Positions 29,463 through 40,106 of a DNA stretch of 64,000 bases are shown piece by piece. The number at the start of each line of letters is the position of its first letter. Positions within the stretch are counted from its first letter, which is position 1. The DNA is taken from contig JAXIVH010000045.1 of NCBI GenBank assembly GCA_036785325.1, positions 1,917,969 through 1,981,968 of the forward strand. The letters run 5' to 3'. This DNA comes from Urophycis tenuis. Its lineage: Eukaryota > Chordata > Actinopteri > Gadiformes > Phycidae. The position numbers and the translations under genes are program-made. The notes beneath the pieces were generated by a model. That model made no database searches and had not been told where the DNA came from. It worked only from the letters and a program-made list of their open reading frames with translations.

Positions 29463-29824
29463 CCTGTGTTGGTCAAGTTACTTGGAAAAAGTAATAAGTT
29501 ACTGATTACTGATTACTTATTTTCAAAAGTAATTAGTTACTTTACTCATTACTTTACTTTTCAAAAACACACTAGCTATACACAAACTGAATACGCTTTT
29601 TTAAAACTTGTTTTTATTAGTTTAAATCTTGAAACTATGCATATTGCATCAAACAAAAAAATAAATTAAATGCAACAGTCCTAAAAAAATAAATAAATAC
29701 AACAGTCTCAATAATTAAAACCAAAGTCTCTATTAACATTTAACCAAAACATTTAACATTTAACATTGACAACATAAAACAGATGGCTGTTGCATGCCAC
29801 ATTTAGGCTGTTAAAAGAAAAGTA

Positions 29825-29987
29825 TGTGTTTGAACTGTGTGTGTGTGTGTGGAAGGATGTGTTTCTCTGAGTGTGTGGATGTGAATGTCAGTGTGTGTGT
29901 ATGGAGGGGACTGCCTCTATGTGTGTGTGGGATTGAGGTTTGTTTCTACGTGTATGTGATGTGTATGTATGTAGAGGGATTTGTTAA

Positions 29988-30022
<35 letters not shown>

Positions 30023-30028
30023 AGGCCG
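29825..30028 (+). repeat. GT-rich minisatellite, left half
   Basis: Units like TGTGTGTGTGGAGGGGACTG with CCTCTATG or TTTCT inserts, ending in a (GT)13 run. The same kind of unit continues at 44149-44240 on the far side of hAT element 2. Confidence 0.8.
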
Positions 30029-30536
30029 CAGTGGGGAACCCTCAGGGCCTTCTACGCCTTCAGAGAAGGCCTAACAAAATTCTGGACCAAAAAATATTAA
30101 ATAAGAAATAATTATTATTTTTTTAATTTCTATTTTATTTAATTTAATACAATACATTTAATACATTTTCTCTCATCCATGTTCTAAAATTAAGTTTACT
30201 GTCAAATTCACATCAGCAATGAAATAGTTACGGTCCCTAAAACATGTTATCCAATCATAATCGTCCGTCTCTATCAAGGCCCGGTTAGCTGGCTCATTAA
30301 TTGGTTAGGACTTCACAAATCCTTCAGAAGGCCAAGCTATGTGTTTTGGTTTGGAGAGTGAGTGGCAGATTGACCAATCACAGTTTGATTTCAAGTGGGC
30401 GGGACAAGAAAAAAAGCTCGTAGGCCTTCACAAAGTCCTAACAGAGTGGTTGATTCTCAACTGTTCTCACCACTCTGCCGCCTCTGTGAATTACGTTCTG
30501 GTTGTTTCGCCAGAACGTAATTCTGTTGAATTCGCC

Positions 30537-30653
30537 TGTCGTTTGACAGGAGAATTCCCCCTCTATGTTCAGTAGTGGTATTTCCCACTATGTTGTGGGC
30601 GGGCCCTGCCCGTGGTTACTATCTGTTGTGTTTCTAAAAATAAACGAGCTAGC
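30537..30653 (+). repeat. Gypsy 5' LTR, left part
   Basis: It aligns base for base with 43290-43409 of the 3' LTR apart from a few differences, and ends at AAACGAGCTAGC, where the I-clade LINE is inserted. AATAAA (in AAAAATAAACGAG) is the likely polyadenylation signal. Confidence 0.9.
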
Positions 30654-30775
30654 TAAAACAGGTGCCAGAGGAGCTACATCAGCATATGTTGCAGGTAAGG
30701 CAGAGGGTACAGAGGCAGAGGAGGACATGGAAGAGGACTCAAGCATAGGCGATGATATGGGGGATTAGTTGTATG

Positions 30776-31648
30776 GCCATGTTCTGTCTCCTTCAATGGA
30801 ATGCTCGGAGCCTACTGCAGAATGGACAGGAATTGAAAAGGTTTATTAATGAACTCGAGAAGCAGCCAGAGTTGATTTGTGTCCAAGAGACCTGGTTAAA
30901 GCCCTGGTTGGACTTTGTAATCCCTGGGTATGAATGTTTGAGGTTGGATAGGATGGAAGTAAGAGGTAGGGAGGCAGAACAGGTGGATAGGACTCATGGG
31001 GGCTGTGCAACTTTTATTAAAAGTGGGTTGCAGTATAGGAGAGTTGACATAGGCAAAGACCTCGAGTGTCTAGCTGTGGAGATATGGGATAGTCACATAA
31101 ATAGTAGAGGTGGTAGAGGCAGGAGAAATGATAGTGGTGAGGGTAATAGTAAGGTTGGTAATGGGTGCTGTAGTAGCAGTATCCAAAAGAAGAGTGTCAC
31201 CGTGGTTAATTTTTAGAACCCCTGTAGTCAGTTGCTGGTGTCAGACTTCGATAAGATAATGGAGAAGGTAAGATGCCCTGTTATATGGGCTGGGGACTTT
31301 AATGCACATAACCCATTATGGGGAAGTAAGCACAGAGACAGCAATGGAGTCATAGTGGAGGACTTTTTGGATAAGTATGGGTTGATAGTGATTAATGATG
31401 GAAGGCCAACTAGGTACGATATAGCTAGGAATACCTCTAGTCACATAGACCTGTCAATGGCCTCTCCTTGCTTGGCTAGAATAGGGGAATGGGATGTACT
31501 GGACATGTATAATCTAGGAAGTGACCATTACCCGATTCTGTGTAGGTTTGGGAGAGAGTTACGGAAGGAAGTGGGAGAGAGAGTGTACCTAGGTACAACT
31601 TTTCACAGGCTAAGTGGGATAAGTTTCAGGAAAAAGCAAGTAGATTAG
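30776..31648 (+). pseudogene. I-clade LINE endonuclease domain
   Basis: It starts MAMFCLLQWNARSLLQNGQE, with the catalytic QETW in PELICVQETWLKP. It continues past a TAG at 31214-31216 with CPVIWAGDFNAHNPLWGSKH and GVIVEDFLDKYGLIVINDGR and the terminal SDHYP near 31519. One in-frame stop and a later frame change inactivate it. Confidence 0.87.
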
Positions 31649-32020
31649 TAGAAGAGGTAGATAGTGAGGGCTCGGTGGACAGATGGAATAGCGCCATCAC
31701 TTCCATGATTCATGATGCAGCCGGTGGGACCATCCCTGAGAAGCGAGAGCCTAAGGCCAGAATGCGTGTACCATGGTGGAACAGAAAGTGCAATGAAGCT
31801 GTGGGAAACAGGGATAGAGCATATAGGAAGCTTAGGAAGTATCCAATGATGGTTAATGTAATTGAATATAAGCGACTAAGGGCGGTTGCAAGGAAAGTTG
31901 TGAAAGAGGAAAAGAGGAAAAGCTGGAGAAGATTTTGTGAAACATTAGGATCAGAGACCCCAGTGGGGCAGTTATGGTCAGCTGTGCGCAAAATGTCGGG
32001 AGTTTATAAAAAAAAGGAGC

Positions 32021-33125
32021 ATGCCAGCTTTGCAGAAAGGGGGAGTGGAGGCCGTGTCTAACAAGGAGAAAGCTGACCTGCTTGTGGACAGTTTTCAGGA
32101 GGTGCACAGGGCAGAGAGCTTGGGGGCTGAGGGAGGTAGAAGGAGGGCAGAGGTGATGGCAGCAAACCAGTGGAAACTGGAAAGGAGTGTAGAAAATTAT
32201 GATCCTATTAATTTATTCTTTGCTATGGAGGAGCTGCGGGGTGCTATAATGGCTGGGGCAAACACCTCCCCGGGACGGGACAGGTTGTCTTACGAGTTGT
32301 TCAAACACCTGGATGACTTAGTGCTGGAAGAGGTCCTAGCGTTAATAAACTCAGTGTGGGCAGAGGGGTGCTTGCCAAAAGAGTGGAAACATGCAGATGT
32401 GGTGCCGATCTTGAAACCAGGAAAAGAGGCATCTGACCCTGGCTCTTATCGTCCTATAGCTCTCACAGCGGTGCTTTGTAAAATTATGGAGAGGTTGGTC
32501 ACTAATAGGTTAGTGTACTTCTTGGAAACCAGAGGGCTACTTGTTAGTATCCAGAATGGTTTTAGAAATGGCCGGTCAACCATGGAGTCAGTAGCACTGT
32601 TAGATCAAGATATAAAAAGGGCATTTAATAACAAAGAGGTGGTGGTGGGTGTATTTCTGGATATTGAGAAAGCGTACGACTCTCTGTGGAAGGAATGATT
32701 GTTATTTAAGATTCATGATCTAGGGGTGAGGGGACGGATGTTTAATTGGGTGCAGGATTTTTTAAAGGGAAGAACTATACAAGTCCAGGTGGGAGGTGTT
32801 AGGTCAAAGGTGGTAGAAATAGAGAATGGGACTCCACAGGGAAGTGTTATTTCCCCCAATATTGTTTAATATAATGATAAATGACATTTTTGACAATATA
32901 GGAGGTGGATTTGGACTCTCCTTGTTTGCAGATGATGGGGCCATCTGGAAAAGGGGACGAAATGTAGAATTTATTTTAAAACAGGTCCAAAGTGCACTAC
33001 AGACTACAGAGGAATGGGGGAAGACATGGGGCTTTAGGATTTCGGTGACCAAATCCAAGTATCTTATTTTTGGTTTTAAAAGGAAGCTGCCGAACTTTAG
33101 TCTGAGCATGTATGGGTCTCCACTG
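32021..33125 (+). pseudogene. I-clade LINE reverse transcriptase, N-terminal two thirds
   Basis: The frame reads AGANTSPGRDRLSYELFKHL, PKEWKHADVVPILKPGKEAS, GSYRPIALTAVLCKIMERLV, QNGFRNGRSTMESVALLDQD and GVFLDIEKAYDSLWKE (motif A). It stops at 32696-32698. After a frame change, FGLSLFADDGAIWKRG (FADD box) follows at about 32910. It breaks off at SMYGSPLEF, where the - strand LINE is inserted. Confidence 0.88.
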
Positions 33126-33430
33126 GAGTTTGAGTTTGAGTTTATTTATTTAAAACAGGGACAATGCATATTAATGAACATATACATGTAAATATGCAAG
33201 ATTATAGCATGCGGCTAATTTCCATCTTTAGACCCTGTGGCAGGTTGATGTAAACAACATAAAATAGTAAAATCAATAAAACAACAGTAACAACAAATAG
33301 AAGAGTTTAGCCTTCATGGCCAGAATGAATAGGAGGAGGAATTACAGAGAGAGAGAACACGATAAGACAGAAAAGAAGAACAATGAAACGTTTAGTGGAT
33401 CATGAAACGTAGACAGACAATATACATGTT

Positions 33431-35407
33431 TTAGGCAGGGTTGTGGCAGCAGTGTTGTTCTTCCAATAGCCAAGCCTTAAGATGTTTGGTAAAAGAGGCC
33501 GGGGTCGGGAGGTCACGTATTGAGTGTGGTATTGAATTCCAGGTGTGAGAGGCACGAACAGAAAAGGTGGTTTGACTAAAGACACTCTTTCTAAAAGGAA
33601 CTACACAGTCACCTCTAGAGCCAGCTCTTGTTGATCTGTTTGAGTTTTTTTTCACAAATTCTTGTAAAGAAGGAGGTGCTTTGCCATGGAAGATTTTGTA
33701 AATCAAGACAGCGTCGGTGTGTTTAACAGTGTTGTCCCAGCTTAAGCGCTCATGTGTTTTTAATATCTGACAGTGATGGTACGTCTTTGGTTTTTTATCC
33801 AGTACTTTCAGAGCTTGTTTATAAACTGTTTCAATTGGTTTTAGTGTCGTTTTACAGGCCGATGCCCAGCTTGTTACACAATAGGACATGTGTGACATGA
33901 TCATAGTGTCAAAGCATAATTTTGCTGACTCAAGAGTTAGATTGTTTCTAATAAACCTAAAGTTGGACAAGTTAAACTTTTATTATTATTATTTTTATTT
34001 TATTCGCAATGTTTTTTATATGTCTTTTGAAAAGAAGTTGTGAGTCAAGAGTGATTCCTAAGTATTTAAATTTGTGTACCACCTCAATTGTTTTACCTTG
34101 CACCAAAATGTTTGGGTCAGTGTCGGTGTTTGCTCTTTTTGATAAGTACATACAAACAGTCTTAGATATGTTCAAGTAAAGTTGGGATTTTTCAAGCCAG
34201 ATATATACATTTGTCATAGCATCTGTCAATTCCTGTGCAGCATGTTTTTTGTCCTTTGCATGGACATACAGAACAGCATCATCAGCATACATTTGGCAGG
34301 TGACATTCGAGGGACAACAGCTCGGCAGGTCATTTATAAACAAACTGAAAAACAGTGGGCCTAGCACTGATCCCTGTGGTACCCCAAGATTATTGTTACG
34401 TGATGTTGACTTCATGTTCTGTATCCTTACACACTGTGATCTTGCAGATAAGTATGATTTAATCTAATTCAGAGTACTTTGGGAGAAGTTAAAACGAGAG
34501 AGTTTGGTCAGCAGTATCTGGTGGTTAATGGTGTCAAACTAAGATCAATGAAAACTGCACCAATGACACCACCTGCATCCAGCTTAGATTTTATGTTTTC
34601 CAGAAAGAAGCAAACCGCCGTCTCAGTGGAATGATGTTTTCTAAAGCCAAATTGCATCCTGTTTAGGGTAAATGGACTGTTGTTAAGATGATCTACAATT
34701 TGCTCCGCTACTATTTTTTCCATGACTTTGGAGACTGCTGGAAGTATGCTAATCGGTCTGTAGTTGCTGGTTATTGCAGGATTACCTGACTTAAAGACTG
34801 GTGTAATGACAGAGCACTTCCAGGATTCAGGGAAGGAACTTTCATTTATTGATTTATTTATAATAGTAGTTAAGGGTGCTATGAAAGAATCTTTATGATA
34901 TTTTAGAAATGTTACATCCATACAAAATGCATCTTTGGCTTTAGAGCTTTTGAGGCCACACATAGCTTTATCAACTTGTGACTGTGACACTGTGCACAAA
35001 TTAAGAAACGGTTTGTCGGTGTTTAGTGGCATTAGTGGGTCATATTCTATCCGGGAACGGCTGCTCCGAGTCAGTTCTTCAACTGAGTCTATAAAGTAAT
35101 TGTTCAGAGCAGTTGCAATGTCCCTTGGATCATGGATGACTTTCTCCTCTAGCTGTAGCTCCCTAATTTCCCTGTGCACTATACTGTTTCCTGTCAGTTT
35201 TTGAATATTTGTCCAGATTTCTCTTGCATTTCCTCTTGCAGTACTAATTATATTAATAAAAAAATTTGCTTTTGCAAGTCGAATTTCCTTTACCACTTTA
35301 TTTCTAAGAGAAGTAAATCTCTGTCTATCACTCAGTCTTTTCGTTTTAAGTGATATCTTAAGAGCATGATCTCGTTTTTTCAGTAATGTCCGTATGGTGT
35401 CATTCAA
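33431..35407 (-). pseudogene. L2/CR1-group LINE reverse transcriptase and C-terminal domain
   Basis: 34508-35407 reads VITPVFKSGNPAITSNYRPI, SILPAVSKVMEKIVAEQIVD, MQFGFRKHHSTETAVCFFLE and AVFIDLS (motif A, then frameshift). 33972-34415 reads LGVPQGSVLGPLFFSLFIND, MYADDAVLYVHAKDKK (YADD) and FKYLGITLDS. 33431-33970 is the C-terminal region (MSHMSYCVTSWASACKTTLK, VRASHTWNSIPHSIRDLPTP), typical of L2/CR1 ORF2. Multiple frame breaks. Confidence 0.88.
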
Positions 35408-35429
35408 CCATGGGAGGTGATTCTTTTTT

Positions 35430-36250
35430 TTATGGTTTGGCTTTAATTTTTCTAGTAAATGCAGACACCGTGTCTTGGATAACAGTCATAAATACACTAC
35501 AGTTATCATTAACATGATTATGGGTGAGATAATTATCCCAATTGATGTTGTTTAGTGCCTGTGTCAAATTTGGAATCTCCCTCCTCGGTACTCTCATCTG
35601 CTCTGACATTGTTTTCTTAGTACAGAAAAATCTATTTTTAGATAGCTTTCTTGTGAACAGAATGAGATTATGGTCTGACAGACCTGTGATCATATTGAAT
35701 GTTTTTTTAATTCTCTCACACTTATTAGAGAAGATAAGGTCTATGCATGTTTCAGAGGAAGTAGTTAGTCTTGTAGGACCTTTGATTAATTGAGTAAAGT
35801 TAAAATTAGTTAATAGTGATTTTAACTGTCTCCGAATCGATTTGTCAAGCCAGTTAATATTTAAATCTCCAAGCAAGATAACTTAATTTTTTGTATCACA
35901 TTCCCTAAGTAAAGCCTGAAGCTCTGCATAAAAAGCATTAGAGGCCGATGGGGGTCTATACATCCCAATCAGCGTTATTGACATTTGAGGAGAGAGACCT
36001 ATTTTAAGAGCGATACATTCTAGGTTGTGCTCACAGACCCATTCTATCTGTTTGCACTTCAGGTGTTCCCTAACATAAAATAATACCCCTCCACCCCGAT
36101 TTCCCACCTGGTCTTTCCTAAAGATATTGTAGCCTGGTACATACAGTCCCGCCATTGGTGAATTTGTATTTAGCCAGGTCTCAGACAAACATAAAAAGTC
36201 CAGGTTCGAGTTACTTAATAGATGATGAACTTGGTCACACTTGGGCAAAA
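35430..36250 (-). pseudogene. L2/CR1-group LINE endonuclease
   Basis: The frame reads LGGHLNIRSILPKCDQVHHL, LDFLCLSETWLNTNSPMAGL (catalytic Glu in SETW), RGGGVLFYVREHLKCKQIEW and TLIGMYRPPSASN. After a stop at 35883-35885 it continues LGDLNINWLDKSIRRQ and MITGLSDHNLILFTRK (catalytic SDH). A single TAA separates the halves. Confidence 0.87.
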
Positions 36251-36470
36251 TGCTTCTAATATTTAAATGTCCACCAAGTAGACCTCTTGGCTTATATTGT
36301 GGGTCCCAGATTATCCTAGCTTGGTTAAGAGTGCTGTATAGATTTGCAGATCGTTGTTTTTTGAACACAGGGTTTCTGGGGCATAACCCACTCCTGGACT
36401 CACCCACGGTTACACTGCTGATGGAGTCTGAATGACTTGCCGACAGTTTTGAAGATTCTGCCAGCAGCGG

Positions 36471-37563
36471 TGTCAGCCCAACAAGTGGTGGTGGAGGTCC
36501 AGTGAGCTGACGTGGAGACCCAACCAGTGGTGGTGGAGGTCCCTTGAGCTGTGGTGGAGGCCCAACCAGTGGTGGTGGAGGTCCAGTGAGCTGAGGTGGA
36601 GGCCCAACAAGTGGTGGTGGAGGTCCAGTGAGCTGAGGTGGAGACCCAACCAGTGGTGGTGGAGGTCCAGTGAGCTGTGGTGGAGGCCCAACCAGTGGTG
36701 GTGGAGGTCCAGTGAGCTGAGGTGGAGGCCCAATAAGTGGTGGTGGAGGTCCAGTGAGCTGAGGTGGAGGCCCAACCAGTGGTGGTGGAGGTCCAGTGAG
36801 CTGAGGTGGAGGCCCAACCAGTGGTGGTGGAGGTCCAGTGAGCTGAGGTGGAGGCCCAGGCAGCAGAGGTGGTGGCCCAGCCAGCAGAGGTGGTGGCCCA
36901 GGCAGCGGTGGTGGTGGCCCAGCCAGCGGTGGTGGAGGTCCAGCCAGCGGTGGTGGAGGTCCAGCCAGCTGAGGTGGAAGCCCAGGCAGCAGAGGTGGTG
37001 GTCCAGCCAGCAGAGGTGGTGGCCCAGCTAGCAGAGGTGGTAGCCCAGGCAGCAGAGGTGGAGGCCCAGGCAGCAGAGGTGGTGGCCAAGCTAGTAGAGG
37101 TGGTGGCCCAGGCAGCAGATATGTTAGCCCAGCTAGCAGAGGTGATAGCCCAGCCAGTAGAGGTGGTGGCCCAGCGAGCTGAGGTGGAAGCCCAGGCAGC
37201 AGAGGTGGTGGCCCAGGCAGCAGAGGTGGTGGCCCAGCTAGCAGAGGTGGTGGCCCAGGCAGCAGAGGTGGAGGCCCAGCCAGCAGAGGTGGTGGCCCAG
37301 CTAGCAGAGGTGGTAGCCCAGGCAGCAGAGGTGGTGGCCCAGCTAGTAGAGGTGGTGGCCCAGGCAGCAGATATGTTAGCCCAGCTAGCAGAGGTGGTAG
37401 CCCAGCCAGTAGAGGTGGTGGCCCAGGCAGCAGAGATGTTAGCCCAGCTAGCAGAGGTAGAGGCCCAGGCAGCAGAAGTGGGAGTCCAGGCAGCAGAGGT
37501 GGTGGCCCAGGCAGCAGAGGTGGAGGACCAGCTAGTAGAGGTAGAGGCCAAGCCGGCAATAGT
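36471..37563 (-). repeat. 21/42-bp minisatellite encoding Pro-rich heptads
   Basis: 36853-37563 is about 34 copies of a 21-bp unit (+ strand AGGTGGTGGCCCAGCTAGCA with one more base). 36471-36852 is about nine copies of a 42-bp dimeric variant (GTGGTGGAGGTCCAGTGAGC and TGAGGTGGAGGCCCAACCAG plus TG). Since 21 and 42 are multiples of three, several frames are open on both strands. In the LINE frame the product is PPPLLAG/PPPLLPG heptads, then PPQLTGPPPPLVG units. Confidence 0.9.
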
Positions 37564-37621
37564 GTAAAACCAGCTAGTGGAAGTGGGGGCCTAGCTGAGA
37601 AAGTGAAAGTTTTTTTAATTT

Positions 37622-38851
37622 TTGGGTGTATGGTTTGACCAATGCATGACTTGGGCTGTGCATATAGCTAAAATAATGGAGAAGTGTGAAAAGTTGATTA
37701 ATGTCTTAAGAAGTCTGGCAGGGTGTGAATGGGGAGCTGATCGGGAGACATTGCATCTTATTTATCAGGCTATGATTAGATCCGCTCTGGACTATGGGTG
37801 CTATATATATGGGGCTGCTTCTAAAACAGCCTTAGCAAGGCTGGATGTGATACAGGCCAAGGCCTTGAGGCAGTGCTGTGGAGCATTTAGAACCTCCCCT
37901 ATTCCTGCAATGCTTGTGGAAATGGGAGAAATGCCCTTATGGCTAAGGCGCATCAAGTTAGGGTTGCAGTACCTCGTGAAACTCTGTGGGAGCAGTCAAA
38001 GTTTCCCAGCTAGGTGCCTAATACAAGAGGTGGAAGGTGGGTATAGGTATAAGGTACTTGGCTAAAGTTAGCTAAAGCTAATGGCTAAAGTTAATCAGTG
38101 GGCTAGGAAACTGGGAATGGAGCAGAGGGGAGTAGTGGAACACGTAGACTGGCTACCCGTACCACCATGGGTAATCCCAAAAGTGAATGTCATGATGCAC
38201 TTTCTGCTGAATAGAGATAAAGCAGGGGTGAGGTCAAGTGTGCAAGAATATCTTAACTCAGTCAGGGAGGACAAGGTGATAATATATACAGATGGATCTA
38301 GGGACCCAGATAGTAGGAGAGCTGGATTTGGGGTTTATGTGGAGCAGTACGACTTGAAGTTTAGTGTTAGAATGTCTAATGAGAGCTCTGTATTCACTGC
38401 TGAGTTAATAGCAATCCTGTGGGCTCTATGGTGGGTGGAGGAGGTAAAGGAAAGGGAGGTTGTCATCTGCTCTGACTCTGCAGCTGGCTTGGAGGCTCTA
38501 AGAGGAGGAAAATCTAAAGCTCGACCAGACATTGTAAATGATATTTTAAGTGTGATGTTTAGAATAGGAGAGGGTAGTGACATCACATTCTGTTGGGTGC
38601 CAGGGCATGTGGGGATCCGTGGCAATGAGCAGGTGGACCTCTTGGCAAAAAAGAGTTTATGTAAAGAGGTAGAAGTGCAGCTACCCTTAGGGAGAGTGGA
38701 GTTACGGGGAAAAATTAAGGAGGGTGTAATCAGAGAGTGGCAGGAGGGTTGGGAGAAGGAGGACAGGGGGAGGCATTGTTTTTCTATCCAACCTCAGGTC
38801 AGAAGGAAATGCTATTGCACTACACCGTCCCGTTTCAGTGAAGCTGTGTAG
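37622..38851 (+). pseudogene. I-clade LINE RT C terminus and RNase H
   Basis: 37622-38065 reads GVWFDQCMTWAVHIAKIMEK and IRSALDYGCYIYGAASKTAL, the end of the RT fold. 38081-38851 encodes RNase H: IIYTDGSRDPDSRRAGFGVY (first Asp), SVFTAELIAILWALWWVEEV (Glu), VICSDSAAGLEALRGGK (Asp) and FCWVPGHVGIRGNEQVDLLA (last Asp region). All four catalytic positions are present. Stops separate the pieces. Confidence 0.88.
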
Positions 38852-39191
38852 GTTGATACTCTGTATACATTAGGAAAGCATGAGACTGGGTTATGTCAGT
38901 GTGGGAGGCCAGAGACAGTTCAACATGTTTTCTTAGAATGTACCCAATATATAATGGAAAGGAGTAGGTTATTTGGCCAATTACCGCAGTTGGGAGTTCA
39001 GGTATTTTCTGTTTATTCTTTGTTTGGTCACAGTGAGCATCACCAATTGATAGCTAGAGCAGTACTGCAGTTCCTGCATGACTCCAAGCTGTATGGAAAA
39101 ATCTGAAATAGCTTAGTAACACCGAACAGTGGAGGGCAGTAATACGCAGCCTAGCGTCTACACTGCCGGAAATAAAGAAGAAGAAGAAGAA

Positions 39192-39277
39192 ACGAGCTAG
39201 CATGTTCCCCATGTGCTCAAGCGAAAATTACGTGATTAATTCATTTGCATCCACAACCTCAATACACCCGCACTAAA
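39192..39277 (+). repeat. Gypsy 5' LTR, right part
   Basis: It resumes with ACGAGCTAGC and ATGTTCCCCATGTGCTCAAG, matching 43399-43484 of the 3' LTR. ACGAGCTAGC is duplicated on both sides of the LINE. Confidence 0.9.
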
Positions 39278-39323
39278 CTGGTGACCCCGACACCGGACCG
39301 AACGTTTTTTTTTCGGTCTCGAC

Positions 39324-40106
39324 ATGCCAAAGAAGATGAACCGCGGCCTATTGGCTTGCAAGTCCGAGGACAGCGATGAGACCCCGGTGCCCGACTCACC
39401 TCCCCCGCGCCACCCTCACCTGGGTACTCCGCCACGCACACCTTCGCTTAAGCTCCCCGAGTTCTGGGAAACTTCTCCAGCGGCCTGGTTCGCGCACACA
39501 GAGTCGCAGTTTGACCTGCACGGCATCGTAGATGACGACCGCCGGTACCATCATGTGGTGGCCGCGCTCCCATCCTCCGTGGTGACCAAGATCGTCGGAC
39601 TGCTGATGCGCCCTCCCATACACGGCAAATACGGGACTTTGAAGTCGCAGATGCTGTATAACTTCAGCCTTTCCGACAAGGAGAGGGCGGGGGAGCTTTT
39701 CGCGCTGAATGGCCTGGGCGGCTGCAAGCCGTCTCAGCTTTTGGAGCATATGCTGGCGCTGCTGGGTGACAATGAGCCGGGGTTCTTGTTTACGCACCTT
39801 TTCTTGCGCCAGCTGCCCGTCTCTGTCAGGTCCGCGCTCGCTGACGTCCCGGTGGAGGACCTCCGCGCTTTTGCCATGGAAGCGGATAAGTTTTGGATTG
39901 CGCAACGCAGTGCCTCGCCCGTCCCGGCATACGCGTCTCCAGCACCACACGTGAGGAGGGACAAGAAGGTAGCTGTCGGGTCCGGCCGGCCCTCGCAGCG
40001 GCCTGGCTTGTGTTTTTACCATGAACGCTTCGGCGACCGGGCCACGAAGTGTCGCCAGCCCTGCTTGTTCGTGGTACAGGGAAACGCCCGGGCCGGTGCT
40101 CGTTAG
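39324..40106 (+). pseudogene. Gypsy gag
   Basis: 260 codons start at ATG 39324, 45 bases after the primer binding site. A Pro-rich N terminus (DSPPPRHPHLGTPPRTPSLK) leads into the capsid-like region PEFWETSPAAWFAHTESQF, VAALPSSVVTKIVGLLMRPP and FLRQLPVSVRSALADVPVED. A single zinc-knuckle-like CFYHERFGDRATKCRQPC sits near the C terminus. The frame is open; it would form the particle shell. It overlaps the protease frame, suggesting programmed or accidental frameshifting. Confidence 0.88.

Larger units (their letters stand above)
33133..37600 (-). mobile_element. L2/CR1-group LINE with minisatellite-expanded ORF, inserted in the I-clade LINE
   Basis: On the - strand the order is a repeat-encoded Pro-rich N terminus (37559-36471), endonuclease (36250-35430), RT (35100-33972) and a C-terminal domain (33970-33431). 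The 3' end reads TTAATATGCATTGTCCCTGT and TTTAAATAAATAAACTC at 33133-33185. The I-clade RT is interrupted after SPLEF and resumes at GVWFDQ across the insertion. Stops and frameshifts at 35883, 35430, 34508 and 33972 show decay. Clade assignment within L2/CR1 is uncertain. Confidence 0.82.
30654..39191 (+). mobile_element. I-clade (Nimb-like) LINE inserted in the gypsy 5' LTR, itself split
   Basis: It is flanked by the target duplication AACGAGCTAGC and ends in AATAAAG followed by (AAG)n, a LINE tail. It enters in the last 37 codons of ORF1 (stop 30766-30768). ORF2 then has an endonuclease (30782-31550), reverse transcriptase (32200-33125 and 37620-38060), RNase H (38270-38660) and a terminal Cys/His motif (38880-38945, CQCGRPETVQHVFLEC). 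An RNase H after RT marks the I group. It is 5'-truncated, with several frameshifts, and split at about 33133-37600 by another LINE. Confidence 0.87.

Noticed and set aside
30481..30520. Terminator or attachment-like palindrome around CGTTCTGG/CCAGAACG
   Set aside because: A 9-bp stem in the non-coding part of hAT 2 with no associated feature; probably a chance or internal element repeat.
36471..37563. CRISPR-like regularly spaced repeat
   Set aside because: Units are head-to-tail without unique spacers and lie in a LINE of a vertebrate genome; it is a minisatellite.
36400..37567. Several 114-383-codon frames on both strands across the minisatellite
   Set aside because: Unit length is a multiple of three, so all frames stay open. 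Only the - strand frame that continues into the LINE endonuclease is meaningful.
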